From the NCBI GenBank assembly GCA_901457705.2, contig LR590083.2:1488597-1552596 (forward strand): a stretch of DNA of 64,000 bases, in the 5' to 3' direction. This DNA comes from Beijerinckiaceae bacterium RH AL1 (GTDB lineage Bacteria; Pseudomonadota; Alphaproteobacteria; Rhizobiales; Beijerinckiaceae). Under the pieces are notes generated by a model, which was not told the origin of the DNA, did no database searches, and saw only the letters and a program-made list of their open reading frames with translations. A program made the translations under genes and the position numbers. Below, piece by piece: positions 41,676 to 50,324 of this stretch (within the stretch, counting starts at the first letter, position 1; the number at the start of each line of letters is the position of its first letter).

Positions 41676-42382
41676 GCGACGGGGCTCTCGCGCGGCTCGT
41701 CGCCGCGCCGATCGCGCATCGCGGGCTGCACGCCTGCGGTGCGCCCGGCGGCCCGGTCGAGAACTCGCTCGCCGCGGCCCGCGCGGCGATCGCCGCCGGC
41801 TACGGCATCGAATGCGACGTGCAGCTCTCGCGCGACGGCGTGGCGATGGTCTTCCACGATGCGGCGCTCGCGCGGCTGACCGGCGTCGAGGGGTTGGTCG
41901 CGGCGCACGACGCTGCCGCGCTCTGCGCGATGCGGCTCGGTTGCAGCGACGACGCCATCCCGACGCTCGACGGCTTCCTGGCGGCGATCGCTGGGCGCAC
42001 GCCGCTCGTGATCGAGATCAAGAGCGACGGCGATGCCGTTCGACTCACTAAGAAAGTTCTCGCCGCGATCGCCGGCTACGACGGCGTCGCGGCGCTCGAG
42101 AGCTTCGACCCGGCTGTCGTCCTGCAATGCCGCGCCTCGGGCTCGCACCAGCCCATCGGCCTCGTCGGCCCAGGCAGCGCGGACGGCACGACGATGCCGG
42201 CCGATGCCGCCGCGGTCGCGGCCAGCGACTTTCTCTCCTGGGACATCGCGCATCTCGAGACCGCCGCGGCGCTTGGGCGCCCGCTGACGACATGGACCGT
42301 GCGCGACGCGGCCGCCGCCGCCCGCGCGCGGCGCCTGTCGGCGCAGATCGTCTTCGAGGGCTTCCGGCCCGCGGCGCGTTAA
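41672..42382 (+). CDS. Glycerophosphodiester phosphodiesterase
   Basis: 236 residues of the GDPD TIM barrel: IAHRGLH and ENSLAAARAA, metal-binding ECDVQLSRDG, second catalytic His in MVFHD, and VIEIKSD. Probably releases glycerol 3-phosphate from deacylated phospholipids. The GTG start at 41672 overlaps the RidA stop codon (GTGA), giving a coupled pair. No signal peptide, so cytoplasmic. Confidence 0.92.
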   Translation: MSDGALARLVAAPIAHRGLHACGAPGGPVENSLAAARAAIAAGYGIECDVQLSRDGVAMVFHDAALARLTGVEGLVAAHDAAALCAMRLGCSDDAIPTLDGFLAAIAGRTPLVIEIKSDGDAVRLTKKVLAAIAGYDGVAALESFDPAVVLQCRASGSHQPIGLVGPGSADGTTMPADAAAVAASDFLSWDIAHLETAAALGRPLTTWTVRDAAAAARARRLSAQIVFEGFRPAAR

Positions 42383-42430
42383 GGCTTTGTTGAGCATAAG
42401 GGCACAGGCTGCAGCCGGAGAAACCTGCCC

Positions 42431-42670
42431 ATGCGATCGCTCAGCCTCGGCCTCGTCACCGCCGCCACTCTCGCCGCGCCGGCGCTCGCCGGGGACTATC
42501 TGGAATATCCGGTGCCGACGCCCGGCTACCCTTTCCAGCGCTCGGTGCTGACGAAGCGCCTCGTGCACCTCTATCCCTACCGGCACCCGTTCCACGTGCG
42601 CGTCTACACGACGCCGCAGCTGCAGCCCTACTACAACGTCCCGCCGTATCCGGTGATCACCCCCTACTAA
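42431..42670 (+). CDS. Small secreted Tyr/Pro-rich protein
   Basis: 79 residues with signal peptide (MRSLSLGLVTAATLAAPALA). The mature 59 residues are rich in Tyr, Pro and Val (YLEYPVPTPGYPFQRS, HLYPYRHPFHVRVYTTP, PYYNVPPYPVITPY). No cysteine. GGAG lies upstream of the ATG. No family is recognised; similar aromatic-rich periplasmic peptides are seen in this bacterial group. Convergent with the LigT-like gene. Confidence 0.65.
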   Translation: MRSLSLGLVTAATLAAPALAGDYLEYPVPTPGYPFQRSVLTKRLVHLYPYRHPFHVRVYTTPQLQPYYNVPPYPVITPY

Positions 42671-42685
42671 GGGGCGCAGCCGGCG

Positions 42686-43213
42686 TTATGGGCCGGTCAG
42701 GCGCGACTCGCCGACGGCCTCCCACGGGCCGCCGAGGTACCGCCACAGGCCGAGCCCCTCGACCTTGCAGGGCGGGATCGCGTCCGGGGTGAGGTTTGCC
42801 AGCAGCGCGCGCGCGTCTGCCGGCGCGACCTTGTTCTGGATCGTCACGTGCGGCTTGAAGGACTGTCTGTCCTGCGGCGAGAGCCAGCCGGCCCAGCGCC
42901 GCGCCAGCTCACCGTGCACGCGGGTGAGCGCCTCCGACTCGTAGCGGAAGGCGACGCCGCGGCCGAGGGAGACCGGCGCCAGCGGCCAGAGATCGATCGG
43001 CGCCGTGCGGGCGGCGATCTCGTCCAACGTCGCGGTGATCGCCGCGATCTCCGCACCGGGCAGGGCGTGGAACAGGCTGACATGCGCTGGCACCTTGTTG
43101 AGCGCGGCCGGGAAATGGCGGCGCCGCAGCCCGTCGAGGACGGCGAAGGCGCGTGCGTCGAGCAGCGCCGTGACGATCAGCGGCGGCTCGTGTGGCAACG
43201 CGCTACTTGGCAA
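42686..43213 (-). CDS. 2'-5' RNA ligase / cyclic phosphodiesterase superfamily protein
   Basis: About 170 residues of the 2H phosphoesterase fold with two HxT/S motifs: HVSLFHALPG and FKPHVTIQNKV. Acts on cyclic phosphates of RNA or nucleotides; substrate unknown. There is no ATG at the expected N-terminus. The only candidates are TTG codons at 43213 and 43198, both lying in a 15-base tandem duplication that also carries the stop codon of the lipoprotein gene just upstream. Confidence 0.82.
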   Translation of the reverse strand: MPSSALPHEPPLIVTALLDARAFAVLDGLRRRHFPAALNKVPAHVSLFHALPGAEIAAITATLDEIAARTAPIDLWPLAPVSLGRGVAFRYESEALTRVHGELARRWAGWLSPQDRQSFKPHVTIQNKVAPADARALLANLTPDAIPPCKVEGLGLWRYLGGPWEAVGESRLTGP

Positions 43214-43223
43214 CGCGCTACTT
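43194..43223. repeat. Tandem duplication of 15 bp
   Basis: The unit GGCAACGCGCTACTT occurs at 43194-43208 and again at 43209-43223. It spans the 3' end of the small lipoprotein gene and the start of the 2'-5' RNA ligase-like gene on the minus strand, duplicating both a TAG stop and a TTG start. Confidence 0.9.
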
Positions 43224-43364
43224 GGCGGGATCGGCGTTCTCGCCGCAGACGCCCGGCAGGGTCGGGGCCTCGAACTTCACGCGGTTGCCGCACTTGTCGC
43301 AGCCCGCGAGGAGGAGACCGACGAGAACCGCTGCGGCAATCCGCAGGTGCAAGCGCGTGATCAT
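43218..43364 (-). CDS. Small lipoprotein (48 residues)
   Basis: ATG at 43364, stop TAG at 43218. Signal sequence MITRLHLRIAAAVLVGLL with lipobox LLAGC (Cys22), then a short mature part with two more cysteines (DKCGNRVKFEAPTLPGVCGE). It would be anchored in a membrane after lipidation; Asp at +2 suggests possible inner-membrane retention if the E. coli rule applies. Ribosome site weak. It lies immediately before the 2'-5' RNA ligase-like gene on the same strand and is too short for most gene callers. Confidence 0.6.
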   Translation of the reverse strand: MITRLHLRIAAAVLVGLLLAGCDKCGNRVKFEAPTLPGVCGENADPAK

Positions 43365-43465
43365 GGCGACACCGTTTAGCCCGCCGCCATCCTAGCCGCC
43401 AGCCGATTCGCGATCCCTTAACGTCGCTTCCCTAGGGTGATGCAAGAATATCGGGGTTCACTACC

Positions 43466-43855
43466 ATGACGATGGCCGAGGTCAGACGCGACGAGCGGGT
43501 CCGCGCGCTGCTGCGTGCGCGCATCCTGTTTAACAACAAGAGCTCCTCGATCGACTGCACCGTGCGCAACATCTCGGCGGGCGGGGCCAAGCTCGAGGTC
43601 TCGAGCGTGCTCACCGTGCCGAACGAGTTCGATCTCGAGGTGCCGCAGAAGGGCCGCACCTATCGCGCCAGGCTGATGTGGCGCGATGCGACCCACATCG
43701 GCGTGCAGTTCGTCGAGAAGGCGGCCCGCGACACCGCGCAGACCGAGACGCACGTGTCGCGGCTCGAGCAGGAGAACAAGAGCCTCAAGGCGACCGTCGC
43801 CGCGCTGACGAAGCGGCTCGAGAAGCTGGGCCAGGACGTCAGCAGCGACGTCTGA
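43466..43855 (+). CDS. PilZ-domain protein with C-terminal coiled coil
   Basis: 129 residues. Residues 5-90 form a PilZ domain: RRDERVRALLRARILF (the RxxxR-type arginine region) and CTVRNISAGGAKLEV (the D/N-x-S-x-x-G element), so cyclic di-GMP binding is plausible. Residues 95-125 are a predicted coiled coil (VSRLEQENKSLKATVAALTKRLEKL). Starts at 43466 or the second ATG at 43472. Converges with the DUF2865 gene. Confidence 0.88.
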   Translation: MTMAEVRRDERVRALLRARILFNNKSSSIDCTVRNISAGGAKLEVSSVLTVPNEFDLEVPQKGRTYRARLMWRDATHIGVQFVEKAARDTAQTETHVSRLEQENKSLKATVAALTKRLEKLGQDVSSDV

Positions 43856-43861
43856 GGCGGC

Positions 43862-44949
43862 TTAAGGCTGCGGCCCGACGCGGCGGACCGCCGGGCGCGC
43901 GGCGCCGGTGCCGTCCGTCGCCGCGGTCTCGGGCGGCGAGGCGGCATCGTTGTCGGCGGCGTCGCCGGCGATCTTCGCGGCATCCTCCGGCGCCACGGTC
44001 GCCGGGGCCGGGCCGGCCAGCATCGACGAGCGGGTCTTCGCGTCCATCTTCGGGCGGGACATCTCGTCCGACTTCGCCTGCGTCACGACGATGTCGCCCT
44101 TGCGGGTGTTGCCGATGACCTCCTCGCATTGGCCAGCGCCTCGGCCCAGGTCTTGTCCTTCGGCTTGCACGAGCAGTCCGGCACGACGGTCTTCTGGAAC
44201 TTCAGCGCGTTCGGCATGTCCATGTAGGACTTGCCGTCGAGGCTCGCGGCCGAGTTGATCTCGGCGTTCGGGCTGCGCGTGTAGACCGCGGTCTCGGTGC
44301 CGGGGCAGAGCGCGCTGCACATCTGCTTCAGGTCGTCGCCGTCGCGATGCGAGGAGACGCCGAGCGGGAAGAAGCCGCCGTCGCAGGTGCGCACGCACAC
44401 CGCCTGGCCGCCGCCATGCGCACGGCCGTCGCCGTCGCCACCCGCGGCGTTGGGATCCTGCGGGACATCGGGCAGCGGCGCCTGCGGCCGCGGCTCGTCC
44501 TGCGCGCCGCCGAACAGGGATTCGAAGAAGCCGCGCTGCTGCGGCTGCTGCGCCTGCTGCGGCTGGCCGCCGCGGCAGTAGGCGTTGAAGCGCGCGACGA
44601 GATCGGCGCGCAGGCCGCCGCCGCCACCGCCGCCGCCCGACTGGACGGCCGCCTGCAGCTGCTGGGCGCGCTGCTGGAGGGCGGAGCAGCGCGGGTCGCC
44701 GCCGCCGAAGAAGGACGCGAGGCCGGCACCGCAGCCGAGCTGCTGGACCTGCGCCTGCGTGCGCGCGAGCTCGGCCTGGGCGCGCCGCGCGCCGCCGCCA
44801 GCGCGCCCGCCGCCGCGATCGATCTGCGCGATCTGGGCGCGCAGCTGGCCGCAATCGATGGCCTGCGCCCGCGCCGCATCCGCGCCGGACACCGTCATCG
44901 TCGCCAGCGTCAGCAGGGCGAAGGTGCGGGAAGGGGCTCGTGCGGCCAT
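43862..44949 (-). CDS. DUF2865 secreted protein, frameshifted
   Basis: Signal peptide (APSRTFALLTLATMTVSGADA), a Gln/Ala/Gly-rich coiled region with three cysteines, a Gln/Pro-rich stretch, then the DUF2865 core: AVCVRTCDGGFFPLGVSS, MCSALCPGTETAVY, SYMDMPNALKFQ and CSCKPKDKTWAEALANA. Here the frame changes; the tail (EEVIGNTRKGDIVVTQAKSD and a Pro/Ala-rich end) continues in another frame to 43862. One missing base at 44125-44127 restores a single product of about 362 residues. Function unknown; family common in Rhizobiales. Probably a sequence error rather than a decayed gene. Confidence 0.8.
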
Positions 44950-45174
44950 CGGGTCTCCGAAAGAGCTGGGCGCGGGACGCCCCTCGACTGAACGCCGGTC
45001 GAATCAAATGCGCGCCGAAGCGAGCGCGGCGCCGCCCGCGGACTGACCAGAGCTTCTTGGGTAAAACAAGGCTGCCGCGGCCGACATTCGGCGGGCGCCG
45101 GCGTGCATGCCCCTTTTGCAACACCGCCCGCGGCCCATATCTGCGGCGCCACGCTGGATGGGGTCGAACGCCAC

Positions 45175-45699
45175 ATGACAAAGTTCTGGAAGCTACTCGC
45201 GACGTCGGCCCTGATTGCGGGATCGTCGCTGGCGACGGTGCCGGCCCGCGCCGACGAGCCCGACTTCATCTTCTCGGAAAACACTAAGTTCCATCTGCTG
45301 ACGCCGGACGCCAAGCTCTCCACCTACGCCATCGACGATCCCAAGGTCGACGGAATCGCCTGCTGGTACACGGTGCCGGAGAAGGGCGGCCTGCGGGGCA
45401 TGCTCGGCGTCGCGGAAGAGACCTCCGACGTCTCGCTCGCCTGCCGCCAGTACGGGCCGATCAAGTTCAAGGAGAAGTTCGCGGAGGGCGACGAGGTCTT
45501 CGCGCAGCGCCGCTCGCTCTTCTTCAAGCACATGCAGATCGTGCGCGGCTGCGACGCCAAGCGCAACGTCCTCGTCTACATGGTCTACACCGACAAGCTG
45601 ATCGAGGGTTCGCCGAAGAACTCCACCTCGACGGTGCCGGTCATGCCCTGGGGCGCCGCGACCGACACGCCGCGCTGCGGCGAGTTCCTGTCGAAGTAG
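45175..45699 (+). CDS. creA: CreA family protein
   Basis: 174 residues with signal peptide (MTKFWKLLATSALIAGSSLA, cleavage near ARA). The mature sequence has the CreA pattern: VDDPKVDGIACWY-like segment (here IDDPKVDGIACWYTVPEKGG), EETSDVSLACRQYGPI, FFKHMQIVRGCDAKRNVLVYMVYTDKLIEGSPKNS (motif YTDKLIEGSPKN). CreA is a periplasmic protein of unknown role. The start at 45175 is the one giving a proper signal peptide. Divergent from the DUF2865 gene. Confidence 0.92.
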   Translation: MTKFWKLLATSALIAGSSLATVPARADEPDFIFSENTKFHLLTPDAKLSTYAIDDPKVDGIACWYTVPEKGGLRGMLGVAEETSDVSLACRQYGPIKFKEKFAEGDEVFAQRRSLFFKHMQIVRGCDAKRNVLVYMVYTDKLIEGSPKNSTSTVPVMPWGAATDTPRCGEFLSK

Positions 45700-45712
45700 C
45701 CGCGAGGCCTTG

Positions 45713-45737
45713 AGCGGGCGCCGCCGCGGCGCCCGCT
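45713..45737. terminator. Strong GC hairpin between convergent creA and small secreted gene
   Basis: Perfect 11-bp stem, AGCGGGCGCCG at 45713-45723 with CGGCGCCCGCT at 45727-45737, loop CCG. Placed between the two convergent stop codons. No T-run, so it may be a bidirectional, hairpin-only terminator. Confidence 0.45.
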
Positions 45738-45747
45738 TGCACGATGC

Positions 45748-45978
45748 TTACTTCGGGGCGCCCTGGTCGCCGCCCTGGGCCGCAGCCTTGTCCTTCTTGT
45801 GCGCCTCGTGGGCGCCGACCGCGCAGCCGGCCGCCGCGCCCGTCTTGCCGTGGCCGGCCATGTGACCGGCGACGCCGCCGACGACGGCGCCCTTGAGGCA
45901 GCCCTTGGCGGCCGCCGGCGTCGCGGCGAACGAGGCCGCGGCGGCGGTCAGCACGAGGGAAGCGAGAATGGTCTTCAT
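45748..45978 (-). CDS. Small secreted glycine-rich protein
   Basis: 76 residues with a signal peptide (MKTILASLVLTAAAASFAATPAAA). The mature part has a Gly/Ala/His-rich, glycine-zipper-like segment (GCLKGAVVGGVAGHMAGHG and GAAAGCAVGAHEAHKK) and two cysteines. AAGGAG lies about 9 bases before the ATG at 45978; a second ATG at 45996 is possible. Function unknown; envelope location likely. Confidence 0.7.
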   Translation of the reverse strand: MKTILASLVLTAAAASFAATPAAAKGCLKGAVVGGVAGHMAGHGKTGAAAGCAVGAHEAHKKDKAAAQGGDQGAPK

Positions 45979-46314
45979 CTGATCGGGCTCCTTCATCGAG
46001 AGGCCCCGTAACCGTGCCCGAAGCCCGAATGTTCCCAAGCCTCTAGGCGTACGCCCTGCCGCCGGCTCGCGCCGCCGGATCGCCGCGATCGCCTCCGTCC
46101 GACCGAATAGACCAAAGTTCAAATACGGTTTGTCTCGCCTTTCACCTGATTAGGTGACGCTTGTGGCGCTCATGTCGTGAATAACGATAGCGCTCGTCAG
46201 TAACGGGCTTCATCCGAAAGTAGAAGTGCGTCGCAGCGCACTTCAATCGTGCGCCATTGAGCTCCACGCCCCCGACGTGGATGCGCCTGCGCACGCGACC
46301 TCAGGAGCACAGCG
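45979..46314. other. Non-coding region with two dyads ahead of the split-peptidase gene
   Basis: No gene can be supported here. It is less GC-rich than its neighbours around 46120-46230. It holds the dyad TCACCT-GATT-AGGTGA (46142-46157) and a hairpin with arms GAAGTGCG (46223-46230) and CGCACTTC (46237-46244). It probably carries the promoters of both flanking divergent genes. Confidence 0.5.
46142..46157. promoter_or_regulatory. Operator-like dyad upstream of the split glutamic peptidase gene
   Basis: TCACCT at 46142-46147 and AGGTGA at 46152-46157 around GATT. Perfect 6-bp arms within an AT-richer segment about 160 bases before the ATG. The regulator is not known. Confidence 0.4.
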
Positions 46315-48171
46315 ATGACAACGCCCCTTCGCCCCGCGATCATGCAGGGCCTGATCCCGACCAACGTGCCCGGCGCCTTCCTCTCGCCGCCGCCGCCGCC
46401 CGGCTTCACGCCCCAGACGGCCAGCACCACGAGCCGCATCGCGCACGGCTTCCACTGGCGCCAGCCCGGACCCTCCGACACGCCCGCGCTCCACAAGGTG
46501 TGGGACGCTCATCTCGGCGCCGGCTGGTCGGCCGGCACCTGGCTCATGCCGCAAATGGTCGCGACCGGAAAGGTCCACCGTCCGCGCCGCAGGCCGGGGT
46601 CGAGCGCGACCGCCAACGAGACGACCAACTGGGGCGGCGGCGTGCTGGCCGGCACCTGGACCACGGCGGTCGGCACCTGGACGATCCCGACCGTCTCGAA
46701 GCCCACGGAGGCGGCGGGATCGGACGGCGGCTGGGATTCCTCGACCTGGGTCGGCCTCGATGGATCGGGATCGAACGACGTGCTGCAGGCCGGCATCGAG
46801 CAGAGCGTCGACGCGCGCGGCAACGCGAGCTACGTCGCCTGGTACGAGTGGTTCTGCGCCGTCCGCAAGCAGACGCTCGGCGACACGAGCCCGACCAGCC
46901 CGAGCCTCGCGACCCTGAACGGGCGCATGTACATCGCCTGGATCGGCGACGGGAACGACCAGCTCAACGTGATGGTCTCGACCGATGCCGGCCAGACCTT
47001 CCACGGCAAGCTCGTGTCGCACGAGACGTCGCCGAAGGCGCCGGTGCTCTGCGTGCACGCCGGGCACCTCGTCATCGCCTGGATCGGCAACGGCAACGCG
47101 CAGCTCAACGTCGCCTCGGTGACCCTCGACGGCGGCGGCGTGCCGACGGGCCTCACCGGCAAGGTCGTGCTCGGCGACACGAGCCCGCAGGGCCCGGCGC
47201 TCGCCTCGCTCAACGGCAATCTGTACCTCGCCTGGAACGGACGCGGGAACGAGCAGCTCAACGTCATGGTGTCGAGCGACGGCGGCCGCACCTTCGGCTC
47301 GAAGCTGGTCGCCGGCGACACCTCGCCGGCGGCCCCGAGCCTCGTCGCGCACGATGGCAAGCTGCTGATCGGCTGGACGGGCGAGCGCAACCACCAGATC
47401 AACGTCGCGCAGGTCGCCCTGCGCGGCGCGGTGCCGACGGGACTCGCGGCCAAGGCGGTCCTGCAGGATACGACGCCGTTCACCCCGGCGCTGGCCTCGA
47501 GCGGCGGCAAGCTGTTCCTGGCGTGGCGCGGCGACGGCAACGACCAGCTCAACGTGATGTACTCGACGAACGACGGCGCGGCCTTCGCGAACAAGTACAT
47601 CTCGCCGGAGACGAGCACCGATGCGCCGACGCTCGTCGACCTCGGCGGGACGCTCTACATCGGCTGGAAGGGCGACGGGAACAAGAACCTGAACGTTGCG
47701 CCCGTCGGCGTCGTCGGCGGCCTCGTGACCGGGTTCACGACGCCGGCCTATCTCTTTCAGGTCAACATCCCGAACTTCAAGGTGAGCCCGGGCGACAGCG
47801 TCACGTGCTCGGTGCAGTACATCGGGAACAAGACGGCGGGCCAGATCGCCTTCAAGAACGTGACGACGGGCGTGAACTTCCCGATCACCCTCGTGCCGCC
47901 GCCCGGCGCCGCGATGAGCGGCAACAGCGCGGAATGGGTGATCGAGGTGCCGACGATCAACAATAAATTCGCGCATCTTCCGGCCTTCACGCCGGTCGCG
48001 TTCACGTCGTCGATCGCCTGCGGCCTCGATGCCTCGGGCCGCGGCCTGGCCGGCAACCCGCAGAACGCGACGGAGACGAAGATCTTCGACGACAAGAACC
48101 GCGCGCTGACGAGCGCCAAGCTCGGCGATCTCGCCGTGACGATCAGCTACGTGGCGCCGCCGACGGGCTGA
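46315..48171 (+). CDS. Glutamic peptidase (eqolisin/G1) fold split by an inserted six-blade propeller
   Basis: 618 residues, AGGAG 8 bases before the ATG, no signal peptide. Residues 1-100 are Pro-rich and unassigned. Residues 103-180 match the first half of an eqolisin barrel: NWGGGVLAG, STWVGLDG, VLQAG (Gln158, aligning with the catalytic Gln of scytalidoglutamic peptidase) and AWYEWF. Residues 478-615 match the second half: FKVSPGDSV, KNVTTG, and NSAEWVIEVP (Glu540, aligning with the catalytic Glu). Between them, residues 185-477 hold six repeats, each with (G/H)(D/E)TSP...G.LYIAW.G.GN.QLNV; repeats 1, 3 and 5 add Asp-box-like STDAGQTF, SSDGGRTF and STNDGAAF. Inferred: an acid peptidase with an inserted binding propeller. 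Apparently monocistronic. Confidence 0.85.
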   Translation: MTTPLRPAIMQGLIPTNVPGAFLSPPPPPGFTPQTASTTSRIAHGFHWRQPGPSDTPALHKVWDAHLGAGWSAGTWLMPQMVATGKVHRPRRRPGSSATANETTNWGGGVLAGTWTTAVGTWTIPTVSKPTEAAGSDGGWDSSTWVGLDGSGSNDVLQAGIEQSVDARGNASYVAWYEWFCAVRKQTLGDTSPTSPSLATLNGRMYIAWIGDGNDQLNVMVSTDAGQTFHGKLVSHETSPKAPVLCVHAGHLVIAWIGNGNAQLNVASVTLDGGGVPTGLTGKVVLGDTSPQGPALASLNGNLYLAWNGRGNEQLNVMVSSDGGRTFGSKLVAGDTSPAAPSLVAHDGKLLIGWTGERNHQINVAQVALRGAVPTGLAAKAVLQDTTPFTPALASSGGKLFLAWRGDGNDQLNVMYSTNDGAAFANKYISPETSTDAPTLVDLGGTLYIGWKGDGNKNLNVAPVGVVGGLVTGFTTPAYLFQVNIPNFKVSPGDSVTCSVQYIGNKTAGQIAFKNVTTGVNFPITLVPPPGAAMSGNSAEWVIEVPTINNKFAHLPAFTPVAFTSSIACGLDASGRGLAGNPQNATETKIFDDKNRALTSAKLGDLAVTISYVAPPTG

Positions 48172-48183
48172 CGTCTTCCGGCA

Positions 48184-48213
48184 GACGGCGCGGCCGCAAA
48201 AGGCCGTGCCGTC
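48184..48213. terminator. Hairpin between convergent genes
   Basis: Twelve-base arms at 48184-48195 and 48202-48213 with a single wobble pair, loop GCAAAA. It follows the split-peptidase gene and overlaps the stop codon of the opposite gene. Confidence 0.5.
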
Positions 48214-48553
48214 AGCCCCTGCAGTTGACGATGAACGCGCCGGGCTCGAGCTTCGGCGCGCTCTTGCGGTCGGCGATCGAGGCGGTGACATCCTCGGCGC
48301 GGCCGAAGGACACGGCCGACGTCAGGCCGTGGGCCTCGCACCAGGCGTCCGCGATGACATGGCCGCAGGCCTTGTTGGCGGAGAGGCAGTCGTCGAAGCC
48401 GTAGCCGTCGGAGGCCGGGATCACCAGCATGTGGGCGGCCTCGGCGGCCTGCGCGCGCGACGACGCCTGGCTGGCCGAGATGGCGAGCAGCGCGGCGGCG
48501 AGCGGTGCGGCGGCCTGGATCAGCTTGCGGAGGTCGTACGCGGCAATCGACAT
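48212..48553 (-). CDS. Small secreted protein with two disulfide-type cysteine pairs
   Basis: 113 residues; signal-like N-terminus MSIAAYDLRKLIQAAAPLAA with cleavage near AQA. Mature part: HMLVIPASDGYGFDDCLSANKACGHVIADAWCEAHG, ending GAFIVNCRG; cysteines in DDCL, KACG, AWCE and NCRG. The pattern with GFDDCL...C..W C is seen in small periplasmic proteins of Rhizobiales of unknown role. The start at 48553 is preceded only by a weak GAG. Divergent from cysS. Confidence 0.65.
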   Translation of the reverse strand: MSIAAYDLRKLIQAAAPLAAALLAISASQASSRAQAAEAAHMLVIPASDGYGFDDCLSANKACGHVIADAWCEAHGLTSAVSFGRAEDVTASIADRKSAPKLEPGAFIVNCRG

Positions 48554-48721
48554 GTTGCGGCAACTCGGCACGGGTTGAGGAACGCGTGCGATGCTGCCGC
48601 GCGGCGCTGAAGAAAGGATTAACCGGAGGTGGACGCGCTCGCTCGAACTTGAGCTTTTCGCCCGGTTCTTGACATGCGGGCGGCGAGCCCGCAGCACGCG
48701 CAGCAGAACCGGACGGGCCCG

Positions 48722-50056
<1,335 letters not shown>

Positions 50057-50067
50057 CGCGCTTGTCC

Positions 50068-50097
50068 TTGAAAGCTGGCGGGCGGCGTGCAAATATT
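50068..50097 (+). promoter_or_regulatory. Possible promoter ahead of hicAB
   Basis: TTGAAA at 50068-50073 and AATATT at 50092-50097 with an 18-base spacer, in a local AT-rich patch after cysS. Reasonable match to a vegetative promoter. Confidence 0.35.
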
Positions 50098-50125
50098 TAC
50101 GCATTGCAGTTGATGGAGTGCGGCC

Positions 50126-50311
50126 ATCGAGACGGACCGGGCCAGGATCGTTCGCCGTCTCGAGCAGGAGGGCTGGGTCGCGCGCCACGGCGGCAAGCAC
50201 GACGTTTATACCAAGCCGGCGCAACCGCAGACGAGCATAGTCGTGCCGCGCCATCGAACGCTGTCACCCGGCGTCGCGCGCGGAATCGCCAAGGACGCCG
50301 GCTGGACATGA
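50126..50311 (+). CDS. hicA: HicA-like toxin, no standard start codon visible
   Basis: Read from the codon at 50126, this frame encodes about 61 residues with the HicA pattern: ETDRARIVRRLEQEGWVARHG, the RNA-binding GGKHDVYTK (catalytic-type His), then IVVPRHRTLSPGVARGIAKDAGW and stop. No ATG, GTG or TTG exists between the in-frame TGA at 50111 and the conserved part; the first codon in the expected place is ATC, preceded by GGAG at 50115-50118. Either a rare start is used, or one base is missing or changed. HicB follows 13 bases later, as expected for a toxin-antitoxin pair. Confidence 0.6.
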   Translation: METDRARIVRRLEQEGWVARHGGKHDVYTKPAQPQTSIVVPRHRTLSPGVARGIAKDAGWT

Positions 50312-50324
50312 GAGAGCGCGAAGC

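Noticed and set aside
46243-48291. Very long minus-strand open frame (about 680 residues) opposite the split peptidase
   Set aside because: It reads as Arg/Ala/Val-rich low-complexity sequence, a usual shadow of a high-GC gene; the plus-strand frame has clear domain motifs and a ribosome site.
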